Below, one piece after another: positions 35,576 through 46,369 of a stretch of 64,000 nt of DNA; the first letter of the stretch is position 1; each line of letters opens with the position of its first letter. A model generated the notes under the pieces. That model searched no databases, was not told where the DNA came from, and saw nothing but the letters and a program-made list of their open reading frames with translations. This DNA is from Globodera rostochiensis (taxonomy: Eukaryota > Nematoda > Chromadorea > Rhabditida > Heteroderidae), in contig JAEVLN010000001.1 of NCBI GenBank assembly GCA_018350325.1, positions 2,903,501 through 2,967,500 of the forward strand. The letters are read 5' to 3'. The position numbers and the translations under genes were made by a program.

Positions 35576-38471
35576 TTTCAATTATAAATAAATTACAAAA
35601 TAAATGGAATTTGTTTCCAATTTATGAGTTGTTGGAATGATCACTTGCTTATTTAAGCGCAAAATTTTTGCGTAAAAAGTTGTGATAATTACTAATTAAT
35701 CAATTAAAAGTCTACCTAAGTGGTCAGGAGTTAATTACCATTTGATCAAATTCGTTTCATTTGCTTAAGATTACTAATTAACCCCCTTACTAATATATGT
35801 TTACCCAATTCTTTATTTGCCGACATTTAATTGCTCTTTTACCTAATTGGTTTTAAAAACCATTTTTTTAATAAATAATCCACGCAGTATGTATAAACAA
35901 TTTGAAATAGGGATAAACAAATTAATGACTAATTAAAAAATAAAATTTGTTTTCCAGAAATAACACTACAAATTTTCCTTTTTTCTTTTTTTGTGGTCAT
36001 CAAAAAGGGTTAAAAAATGCTCTTGAGTTTTTCCTTTAGCTAAAATATAAACATAATTATTAGAGCGCAGATTTTCATGGTTTAAGTTTTTTGTAGAATA
36101 GGGAATCATGTAAGAAGCCCAAAAATAGCATTTATTTGAGAAAAATTTTAGAATTAGAGCGACTTTTTAGTCCATATAAATCCATATTTTGGCTTTTTTT
36201 GGTCAAAACTTCAAGAACGGACTTTTTTTTCTGAAAACTTCTTAAGAAAAATGCATTAAAAACGAAAAATATACAAAAAAAAAATCGAACCAAAAATGCA
36301 ACCCTAAAAAATGACTTTTTCTTTGACCAAAAATCTACCCCCAAAGATCGACATTTTTCCTAAAAAAATTTTTATTTATATTTTTTATAAAATTTTTAAA
36401 AACAAATGAAATAATACATACTTATTTTAATTAATATTGGCGTATTAAATGACGAAACACATAAAGCTTCCATCTTGTTAAGGCTATTATATACTAAAGA
36501 CCGGTGCCGGACCGGACTCCGGGGCCGGATTTTTCCGGACCCGGGTCTGGAATCCGGGTTTTTTGACCCTCCGGATTTTTTTCGGATTCGTATTTTCTTA
36601 TTTTTCCAAGTACATTCTTGTAAATAAGTACGCTTTTAAATTTGTAAGTACAAGGCTCCGTTTCCAAGTACTGTGTCTTGAGTTCGTGTCTCGACTCGAG
36701 AAAAGTTCGTGTTTTTTGGGTCTCGGGCTCGAGTCTCGAGGTAAAGTATTGGGCTCGAGTATTGAGAAATATTGGGTCTTGTACAGTACTAATGTGTATC
36801 GTATAGTAATCGTAAATATCGTAATTTTGGTCATATTGTGTATGTAAAAAAATTGGTATCATATTTTGGTGTATCGTAAGTATCGTATATCGGTATCGTA
36901 TTTTGAAGAGACGATATCGGCATCCCTGTTTTATATGTGTGCCAAAGTGTGCCGCCGTCCCCTGGAGGGACTTCCGCCCGCCCACTCACTCATCATTTCC
37001 ATCATCGTCCGTCGAGCGCCAAAAGTGTCAGAGTTTTGGCTGGACCCTCTTTTATGTAATCCCCGGAGGGGGCATGTCATTCCATTCGGAGCCGGACAGC
37101 TCAGTCCCCAAAATACAATCTAATCCACAAAATGGTTTTTTCTAAACATTTCCAAAGTCCTAGTGGAGTTGAAAAAAAGATTTTTTAAATAATTCATAAT
37201 TTAAAATAACTGTTTATCGAATGTTTTGGGCTTTTCATTGAAAACAAACAAATGTGTGCCGGGACTGAATTGGCCGGAACGCTTTGCACCCCGAGGGCAT
37301 GTTGTGTCCCTCCCATTGTGCCAACATCGTCCGGCCCCATCATGGCGGCACGCCATTCCATTCTTTATGCCCTCCAGGGGGCTTCAAAATGTGTGCCCTC
37401 CCCCGAGGCGAGGGCACACACACACAAAAGGAGTTTTGGCGGGCCGGCCGGAGGCAATTTATGCAAATTGTTTTGCGCGATGTCCACACAAATCCATGAA
37501 AATGCGACCGCCACAATTCGATCCCCCCGGGGCACATACCAACGAAAATATTATTCGTAAAATTGCTTCACATTCTTTTAAAGACGAATTTTTTAATTCT
37601 TTTCATAAAAATTCTTTGAAGTGGCAAAAAAATTAATTCTCTAGTAAAACAGACAAAAAAAACCATTTATTTTTACCTTTTTTTTAGCCAAATTATTCTT
37701 AAAAATTTCATATTATTTGCCAAATTTTTTTTATTTCTAATATAAATACTGTAATTAAAATTTTACTTCAATTAATTTAAAAAAATCTTTTTTATTCTTT
37801 TTGGGTTTTCTAGAATTTAAATTTCTAAGACACATAAAACCCTCAATTAGGTATAAAACACTATAAAAAAGAAGAGAAAAAAAAATCAAATTTTTTAATA
37901 TTTAAAGCGGAGTTTTAAATGAGCCTCTGAATTTTTGCGGCATAAATAAAAATTTTTTTTGAATTCTTTAAAAATTCGTAGGAACGGCGAAACTTACTCA
38001 ACTCTTTCCCACCAATTGATTTTCTAATGGTAAACGAACCCCCCCCCCCCCCCCAAATCCGTCCATTTACCCCCCGGAGACAAATTTTCCCGCGTTGCCT
38101 TTGGGGGCGCCTTTCTCATTTTTGCCATCCCCCCGGGGGCGGCATGGAAAATTAGTCGCCTCCGCGTCACATTGTTGGAGTTCAAAATTGACTCCAGCAG
38201 AAGAGGCGAAAATTAGGGGGAATTTAATTTTCGTGCTTTATCAATTGAAAAAATTATAATTCTTAGCGGCTTTTAAGCCTTGGTTTTTTCTGAGTTTTTA
38301 ATGACTCAATTTTTGCCCAAAAGTTCAAAAAGCTCTTCCCAAATTGTGCCATAATATTCGCCCATCCATCATTTTTGCCCCCAAGGCAAAATTATTATTT
38401 TTTTGTTAATCCATCCAAAACAAAGGCTTCTTTCTTTTTAGTTTATTGGCATTTTGCCAAACAAAAAACAA
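35576..38471. other. AT-rich intergenic region
   Basis: No gene seen. The segment 36,500-36,935 is low-complexity DNA of CCGGACC / TCTCGAGTC / GTATCGTA phrases ending GATATCGGCATCCCT, which looks like the intron elements described below. 36,940-37,560 is a GC-richer patch with short open frames lacking splice logic. 38,040 has a 15-base C run. Confidence 0.6.
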
Positions 38472-41400
38472 ATGGCACCGGCCGTGCCCGAATGGACACG
38501 CCAATGGCACAAATTTCTTGTCGAACGAATTGGCATTGACTCTTTGCAGCTCGGCCTGCTGCTTCTCATGCTGCTTTCACTGCTCACACTTTTGGTGGTT
38601 TGCAATGAATTTGTGCCATCAGAAAATAATATTTTTATGTATAAAAAGTAACACAATTTTTTAGATAAATCACATTATTTAAAAATGTTAAAGCGTTAAA
38701 TAATTAAACAAATTGAAAATGAATGGCGTAATCAATCTTTTAAAATGGCTACCGGTTCCAAACCCGACAAAACCGGGCAATAATTTGCTTCAAACTTAAC
38801 CGATGCAGACCTTCTTAAAGCCATTCGAAAGCTTTCGATGAGAAGAAGCAATCATTAGTGAAAGCCTTTACAATTAGACAAATTTCAAAAAAGTTATGGA
38901 CAAAAAACCGCCAAAATCGTAGGGATTTTTTAAACTTTTTTTGGCCATAACCTTGTTTGACGACTTGTCCAATTAAAGCTTAGCTTAACAAAATAGTTAA
39001 TCCGTCTCTTTGAGGGCTTTTGAATTGTTTTTAGAATGTCTGACTAAAACAATTTAAAAAAAAATTAATTAATTTAAATATGCAAAAATGCAATTACCTA
39101 ATTACCTATTTATTCCCTCAAAGTTGTCTATAATGTCCGTCAGTCTCCGCTTCTGTTGTTGTCCAAAACGCTCTGCTGGGCGTTGTCGGCGTCGAAAGCC
39201 GACCGAAGCAATGCCAAGTCGAACGCCCACAAATGGCTTCACCGGCACCAACGAAGAACGAGTTATTATTTATTTTTAATTAATTATATAAAATATAATT
39301 AAAAATGTAGAAGAATCACATAAATAACGTTTTTTGAATGCCCGGCAAAATTGTTATAGCGATCCCCGGGTTGGCATTAGCATTAAAAAATGGGTGCCAA
39401 TCGGGTGGCTTGGGATGACGATGCTGCCGGGCACTATACTTTTAAACACAAAAAAATGCATTGACATGGCACAATTTTGCAAATATAATTCATGCCATTA
39501 AATATAATTTATGCCATTAACATTTTGGCATTTCACAAAAGGGACACACCGCTTCTCGACAACCGAGAAAAGCCTCGTTTTAAAATTTTGTGTAAATGAC
39601 TCGAAATTTTCATTAGCTCAGCACAAAAGCTTTGTCGACGGCTTTCCATGCCCGTCCAGGCTCAATTAAAAAGTAAAATAAAATTGCTGTAATTTCAGCG
39701 CTGTCTTCTTCAACCGAATGGCATTTGTGCCGTCGCCGTCAGCAGCAGGGCACCGCATCAGGCACAACAACAACAACTCGAAAAGAAGGCAGAACCAAAC
39801 TTCGAAGTCGACCATCGAGCACAGCAACAAGCAGTAACAGAACCAACTGTTGGTGCAGCACCACCACAACCACCAGCACAATTTGAAAAAAGTGCAATTG
39901 TTGCGGACCCCGTTAAGGTATATGGACTGGGGGCTGACAAATATTAAATGCAATTTAAAATGCAAAAAAAATCATGAAATTTAAATATTTATAAAGCAAA
40001 AATTTTTAGGCATCATTGTGCCAAATTCCGTTGGCACTTACGCCCCGAGGCAATTTGCCGCCGTCGCGTCCAGCGCATTTTTCTGTCGAAAGTCCGCCGC
40101 CGCCAAGGCGCTTTGCCAGCAGCGGTGGTCGAACTCAAGTGCTCCCGTTGACGTCACAGAATCGTCGGCGTGTTCCACCGCTCGTCATGTTGATGGCCGA
40201 ACAGCAACAACAGCAGCTGCACCATCGCCAACAGGTGAATACAGTACACCAGATTAAGGCATAATAAGGGGCATGTGTACTGTACCTATTAATTTTTTAG
40301 ATTTCAATTAGTTCTAGACAAATGGGCAAATACTGTATATAGGGATTAAATGCGGAGAATACAGTATACCGGAATGATGATATAAAGAGTGTACGGTGCC
40401 TCTATTAGCTACCGTATTCCAACAAGATGGCTTTAAGCCAAAAGCTGACGAACAAAATTAATTGTTCTAAAAAGTGCGCGAATTAGTGGCGCATTTGTTG
40501 TATTATGAGGAGGGGACACTAATACGTTACGGTATATGCTTACGGTAAAAACATTTACCGATCTTGGAGTTTGGATCGATTGGAAATGTGTCAGAAAATG
40601 GTCTATTATATGATCTGGATGACCAGATAGAAGGTCTTTTCCAAACAAAGAAAGGCTGATCACAAAAAAAAAGATGATGGCACGAGGACGAATGCCAACA
40701 ACGCCGGACAGTCGCGCAACAACCACAACAACAACAACGGGTGGCATGAAAAGCTGCGCGACCATCCCGGAGGACCCGGAGGAGACGAACCATCGTCCAT
40801 TGGCCGACGAACTTCTCTCCATTGACAGGGTATCATCACCCGTCACCCGCAGGAATGTAACCGGAGTTCAGGACATTTTTTGGTCCGGAATGCCGGATTT
40901 AGCATTTTTTTTTGGCATTTGGTTACATCTAGGGTAGGACGGGACCGGGACTTTTGTGACTAAATTTGGTCCCGGACAAAAAAACCGGGACTACTGGACA
41001 AAAACAAGAAAAAAAAATGATTGGTAAAAAACCGGGACCATTATAAGAGGATTTTAATTGGCCACCGATTCAGACATTTGTGTCTGCTGACGATGAACAG
41101 CAGCAGGAAGAGGAGGAAGTGCATCGTTTTGTCCACCGATTGCCATTGCATCAGCCGCCGCCAACATTTGAAGTACGTAAAAACGGCCAAGAGTTGGCCG
41201 GGATCAGGTTTCCCGGTCGGGATCGGGCGGGATTCCCAGTTTTTGGGATCCCGGTCCCGGTTTTTGAAAAGTTGAAATCGCGATCCCGGTTTTTGAAAAG
41301 TTGAAATCGCGATCCCGGTTTTTGAAAAGTTGAAATCGCGATCCCGGTCCCGGTTCGAGATGCTGGTCCCGATCCCGGCTTTCACGATCTCGGTCTTTAC

Positions 41401-42311
41401 CAAAAATCCCGATCCCGGCCAACTCTAAACGTGCCAAACAAAATGTAACTAATTTTTAGGAGGTTCTCACTTTTAAAAGATTTTCGCTTTTTATGGCATC
41501 CCGGTTAAGATTTTTGCAAAAAATTGTTCAGGTCCAACCACCGACCTATTCGCCACCAGAACCGCCCAGCAAAATGATGCCTAAGAATTTTTGGTGTGAA
41601 AGCAACAATTTGTCGAGGTAAATGCGCGCAGAAGAATCCCATTTTAACAAACCAAAAAATTCAAATTCAAATTTAAAATACAATTTCTAATTTTAAAAAA
41701 TTTTCAAAAGTCTCAACCCTTAAAATAGACAAACCAAAAAATTCAAATTCAAATTTAAAATACAATTTCTTAATTTTAAAAAATTTTCAAAAGTCTCAAC
41801 CCTTAAAATAGACAAACCAAAAAATTCAAATTTAAAATACAAATTCTTAATTTTAAAAAATTTGCAAAAGTCTCAACCCTTAAAATAGAAACGTGCACGG
41901 GTAGGGGGCCCACAATACGGGCCTCAAACGAGCTCGCAAAACAAAACATTTCACAGCCCTGACAGGTCCAGTTACGGTGCCCAGACGTCGCTGAACACGA
42001 CGACCGGCTCGTCAGCCGACGAGAGCATCACCACCAGCAGCATTGTTGTTGTTGTTGTCAATCGGAGGAATGTTGTGGAGGAGGAGGAGGTTCGCATTTC
42101 GGAGCTGGAGTCTGAAACCGGTGCACCTCCAGCACCACCACCACCGTCTACAATGAGCAGCAACGGCATCGGTTGGTGCTATGCCGGGACGGCATTTGCC
42201 GTTAATGGTGCCGCTCTCCCCCCAGGGCATGCCGCGATCGTTCAGCATCATCGGGTGCCGCGCAGTATCTCACAACAGCTGGAGCTAATGAACATGACCA
42301 CGCAGTCTTGA
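38472..42311 (+). CDS. Single-pass membrane protein with Pro/Gln-rich tail and PPTY motif, 8 exons
   Basis: Family not recognised. Exons: 38472-38594 (or -38597), 39124-39261, 39699-39917, 40010-40234, 40674-40829, 41074-41172, 41532-41617, 41966-42311; about 463 residues. Exon 1 starts MAPAVPEWTRQWHKF and contains one strong membrane helix, LQLGLLLLMLLSLLTLLV. It is followed by a Cys then Arg cluster (FCCCPKRSAGRCRRRK) suited to the inner membrane face and possibly palmitoylated. The long tail is disordered: Gln/Pro-rich, Thr-rich, an acidic DDEQQQEEEE patch, and VQPPTYSPPEPP, whose PPTY fits a WW-domain ligand. No signal peptide, so an N-out/C-in orientation is inferred. The donors of exons 1 and 2 (GTGGTT or GTTTGC; GTTATT) are weak, and exons 2 and 5 use AAG acceptors, so the 5' part of the model is less sure. 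AATAAA at 42,464. Confidence 0.65.
40855..40929. mobile_element. Short inverted element with ATGTAACC ends, intron 5
   Basis: Begins ATGTAACCGGAGTTCAGGAC and ends TTGGTTACAT, an 8-base terminal inverted repeat. The interior GGTCCGGAATGCCGGA is closely related to the repeated unit of the element at 44,327. Confidence 0.5.
41190..41426. mobile_element. MITE-like inverted element with tandem core, intron 6
   Basis: Left end AGAGTTGGCCGGGATC and right end GATCCCGGCCAACTCT form a perfect 16-base inverted repeat. The core has three tandem copies of a ~27-base unit, AAAAGTTGAAATCGCGATCC then CGGTTTT. Contained in intron 6 (41,173-41,531). Confidence 0.75.
41645..41895. repeat. ~82-bp tandem repeat, 3 copies, intron 7
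   Basis: Units starting ACAAACCAAAAAATTCAAAT and ending TCTCAACCCTTAAAATAG at about 41,648, 41,730 and 41,812, with one 6-base deletion in the third copy. Confidence 0.85.
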
Positions 42312-45300
42312 ACACAATTTTTCTGATTGCTTTATTACCTAATCACTTAGCCTAATCGTTTTTGTTGATCATTTTTATCCAAAAAAGCTGCTGTTCTTGC
42401 GTTTGGCTTAATTTGAAGAATGTTTTAGGTTTTGTTTTGCCCACTATTTCATTTCATTTCACTAATAAAATAACATTTTTATATTTAAAGACCGTTTTTG
42501 AAACGTTACCATTAATTATTTTTAAATCAAATTTTTAAATGAATAATTATCAAAAATTTTCCTTTGATGTAAGTCGTCACGATGAAAAAGTGCCACACAA
42601 CTGTAATCAAATTGCCATAGAAGAATGAATTTTATGAAAATTAAATTCATTTATAAATGCAAAAACTTCCATTCTACCAAAGCCCCCCACCATCACATTT
42701 GTGTCCCCAGAGGGGGCGGTCGACGACCCCCCTTTTTTCTGTCTTTTAAATTTGTCGCCGTTCTTTTGCCCGTAAGCAAAATTGGTGTCCCCCCCCCTCA
42801 GCCGTTTTCGAACACTTGCAAAAAGTAAAAGGAACAGCTGAAGCAGCAGCATTTTTGTTAAGCACAGCAATTACCCCTCATTTGGGGCCGAGGGCCCGTG
42901 CCGGACGGATGGAGTTCACTTTGTGGCCACTATCCGTCCGGCGTCCCCTCGGGGGAGTTCCTCAGTGCCCCGCATGCCCTCAAGAAACTATTCTTGGCCA
43001 TGGTCCGTCAACGCCGCTGCTTGTTGGCCTCCTCTTTTAGAGACAGTAATTTCAGAAATTCTTTGCTTCTGTGTCTCACTGGTTTCTTTCTCTCGCTCTC
43101 TCTCTCTCTTTGGGTATTGATTTGCTGGACCATAATTCAGCAATTAATCCAAAGCCTGGGTCCCAGGTCCATTATGAAATCTATTAGGGCCCATGCATTC
43201 CCTAAGCCAGCAAAATCCTTGCTTGGCTCATAAAATTGTCCAAATCTGAGTCCGGACTCGGGATTCTTGATTTGCAAGACAAAATCAAGATTCAAAATCC
43301 AGAGGACATGAAATTAAGTCAGACCCAGCCCGAACTCTATGGCCCATGTCCTCAGCCAGTAATTCATTGTTTGGCCCATTAGAGCCAAAAACATTTAAAT
43401 TCTGCTTTTGGCCTCGACAAAGGTGGATTTGTTGGATCAAATTAATCAAACAATCGAGAAGTCTGAGATCACGATTTTCGATCAGAACATAACCAGAAAA
43501 GCATTAGCAGTGAATACATTTGAGTGCAATTTGCCGCTTCCAAAAAATAGTCGAAGAGTTCAAAAAGGAAATTTCTTTTTTTTGTTTTGTTTTATTTTTG
43601 CTAAACAAAAGCATCGTTAAATTTGCCAATTTGTAAATTTTCCCCCAACATTCTTTTGGTGGTGGGGGGGGGGCTGCTGTCATTTTCAGTTGTGTGTGTG
43701 TCATTTTTGGCCCCGGAAACGCAATTTGGCCAAAATGAGTGCCCCTGGGGGGCCATTTTTATGTACATACATGCCCTGAGGGGCGACGAACGACGGACGG
43801 GTGGACGACGATATTCTTCCGTGGCCCGTGGCACAGTGCTCCCTGGGTGGATGGATGAATATGCTGAAATTGGCAGTCCTCTGTGCGCAAATTATTATTA
43901 TTAAAAATGTGTCTTCCCCCTCCGGGGCTTCGTTTTTGCCAATCCAACCCATTTGTACATATTATGCATTCAACATCAACTTTACTCCTCGACACACTTC
44001 CCATATTTGCATTTTTTAGCAAGAAGGAGCAGTTTCATTGAGCAGCAACTTTAAATTTTGAGCAAACAAAACGCCAAAAATGTCAATTTTTATGACAGAA
44101 TGCGCCAACGCGGACGGCGCTGGGCTTATAATGCAAACAAAAAAATTGTTAGCTTTGTACGTCTTGATTTTAAATAGGCTTTTTAAATTATCTGTAATAA
44201 TGGGAAGAGATGGCACCTAAAATAGACCAATTCTTTTGAGAAAATTGGCACTTTTTGGTTAATTTTAAAATTTTACAAAAGGGTAGACGGAGGGTTCTAG
44301 CTCGTGGCTTTGCTGCACACCAGCAGGGATGTAACCAGATGCCAAAAAATGTCCGGAATCTGGCATGCCGGACCCAAAAATGTCCGGAATCTGGCATGCC
44401 GGACCCAAAAATGTCCGGATGGACACCAAAAGTTCGGAAATCCGGCATTCCGGACCCAAAAATGTCCGGAATCCGGCATGCGGTTACATCCTTACGACAC
44501 ACCAGCAGGCTTGGGGCCCAAATCGGTTCGGAGTTCGGGGCAAATCAGCCCAAAAACTTACGGGCTTTCGGGTGATCGGGGGCTTTCGTGTATCGCTGCC
44601 GAAACAATTTCGGGGTGGAGGGGGCAGGGGCAAAGATGGGCGCACAAAACGAAATGAAAAAGTGAAATTAAACGAAACGAAAAAAATTTTTCAACGAAAC
44701 GAAACGAAATTTCGGTGGGGGGGGGCCGTGGGCGAGTCGAGGCTTTCGGGTATCACGCGGGTTGATCGTTTTATAATCGATTTGCCGGCATTTAACTCTT
44801 TGTGACTGATCACAACTTTCTCTGATTGTTCAAAATGGCCTTGTCGGCCTTATAATCCATGCAAAATCATGTATGTGTTGGCTGTGTGCATGGGGGGGGG
44901 GGGGCAAGCCGCTCGAGCAGTACGCCTAATTCAATTCAGCGCCTACGGGAAGGAACCCGCAAAATCGGTGCCCCCCCCCCCAAATTGGATTAATCCAATT
45001 TGGGGCCATTCTCATTTGTTTTTATCCCCCCATTCACGCATCCAAGATTTAGCAGCCCCTCCGGGGGAATATTTCAATTGTCGGCACATTCCGCATCCTC
45101 CAAGAATGGCACCAACATAATGGTTTCAAATTCAATTTTGCTACCAAATTGCCAAATTCAGGCAGCGACAACGTCCCCCCCCCCCCCCCTCCCCTCATTT
45201 TGTATGATGAATTAGAGGTGTTGACAGTGTTTTTTCTCAGTTTCCTATAAATATTTTATCGATTTTTATATTATTTATATTTCCATATTATTTAAAATTA

Positions 45301-45332
45301 ATTAAACAGCACTTTTAATTAAATTATGCAAA
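42312..45332. other. Intergenic region
   Basis: No coherent gene. Frames at 42,900-43,230 and 43,400-43,900 are open only over short GC-rich or CT-rich patches and lack paired splice sites. 44,640-44,720 is a degenerate ACGAAACGAAA run. It contains the inverted element at 44,327. Confidence 0.6.
44327..44491. mobile_element. Inverted element with GGATGTAACC ends and tandem core
   Basis: Begins GGATGTAACC and ends GGTTACATCC, a perfect 10-base inverted repeat. The interior is three copies of a ~31-base unit, ATGTCCGGAATCTGGCATGC then CGGACCCAAAA. The direct repeat ACACCAGCAGG occurs just outside both ends (about 44,317 and 44,500), which could be the insertion site. Confidence 0.65.
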
Positions 45333-45534
45333 ATGAATGCTCCTCACCTTTTACCGATGGAAAATTTGTCTGCCGCATGGGATATTATTAATTTCACAAA
45401 CGACGATTACGACGGCACATTGTCGACGGGCAATGATTCCTGTGATTACAAGGCAATCAAAAAAACAGGCAAATCGTGTCAATACAAAATTATCCCTTTA
45501 GGGTACGGATTATCTGGAAGTGAAGATACTTTTG
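45333..45534 (+). CDS. Candidate N-terminal exon of the second GPCR
   Basis: ATG at 45,333 opens 67 codons ending at a strong GGTGAGT donor. The peptide begins MNAPHLLPMENLSAAW and has N-glycosylation sequons (NLS, NFT, NDS) as expected of an extracellular receptor N-terminus. However, it leaves in phase 1 while the next solid exon (46,397) must be entered in phase 0. So either a small exon is missing, the assembly has an indel, or this exon belongs to another transcript. Kept apart from the main model for that reason. Confidence 0.4.
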
Positions 45535-45819
45535 GTGAGTGCTTTTTGTTTTGTTTTGTTTGACGTACGGTTTGAATTCGATCGCTACAAATGCATACAA
45601 ATGCTAGGCCAAAATAATAGAGCCCACGGACTTCCAGACCTTTACGGGTTGAACAAGATTTAGATAAAAATCTTAATTACGGATCGAGATTTTGATAGAG
45701 AATCTCCTAAATCCTTGATGAGGCTCTCAATCGGCGGGCCGGGCTTTTGTCAATAAAAGAAAGTACAGTAGTTAAACAGCATGCGTCTGCCTGATCAAGC
45801 ATTTTCATCTCGCTCTTTA

Positions 45820-46365
45820 GCGTCTCTCTCTCTCCCTCTCTCTCTCGCTCTCTCTCTTGCTCTCTCTCTCTCTCCCTCTCTCTCCCTCTCTCTCTCGCTC
45901 TCTCTCTTGCTCTCTCTCTCTCTCCCTCTCTCTCCCTCTCTCTCTCGCTCTCTCTCTCTCTCTCCCTCTCTCTCTCGCTCTCTCGCTCTCTCTCTCTCTC
46001 TCCCTCTCTCTCTCGCTCTCTCCCTTTCTCTCCCTCTCTCTCTCGCTCTCTCTCGCTCTCTCTCTCTCTCCCTCTCTCTCCCTCTCTCTCTCGCTCTCTC
46101 TCTCTCTCTCGCTCTCTCTCTCTCTCCCTCTCTCTCCCTCTCTCTCTCGCTCTCTCTCTCTCTCTCGCTCTCTCTCTCTCTCCCTTTCTCTCCCTTTCTC
46201 TCCCTCTCTCTCTCGCTCTCTCTCGCTCTCTCTCTCTCTCCCTCTCTCTCTCGCTCTCTCTCTCGACTCTCTCTCTCTCTCTCCCTCTCTCTCCCTCTCT
46301 CTCTCTCTCTCTCTCGCTCTCTCTCTCTCTCCCTTTCTCTCCCTCTCTCTCTCGCATTCTCTCCA
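45820..46365. repeat. TCTC/CCTCTC/CGCTCTC microsatellite, ~545 bp
   Basis: Almost pure pyrimidine on the plus strand, a mixture of TCTCTC, CCCTCTCTC and TCGCTCTC units with a loose higher-order pattern. All frames are open, which gives long Ser/Leu or Arg/Glu ORFs that I regard as spurious. It ends at the ATG at 46,370 of the second GPCR and could form the 5' UTR or intron tract in front of the 46,397 acceptor. Confidence 0.95.
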
Positions 46366-46369
46366 ATTA

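Noticed and set aside
43400..43960. Possible short exons on both strands
   Set aside because: Frames open from non-ATG codons, no splice pairing, and the CT- and G-rich tracts explain their openness.
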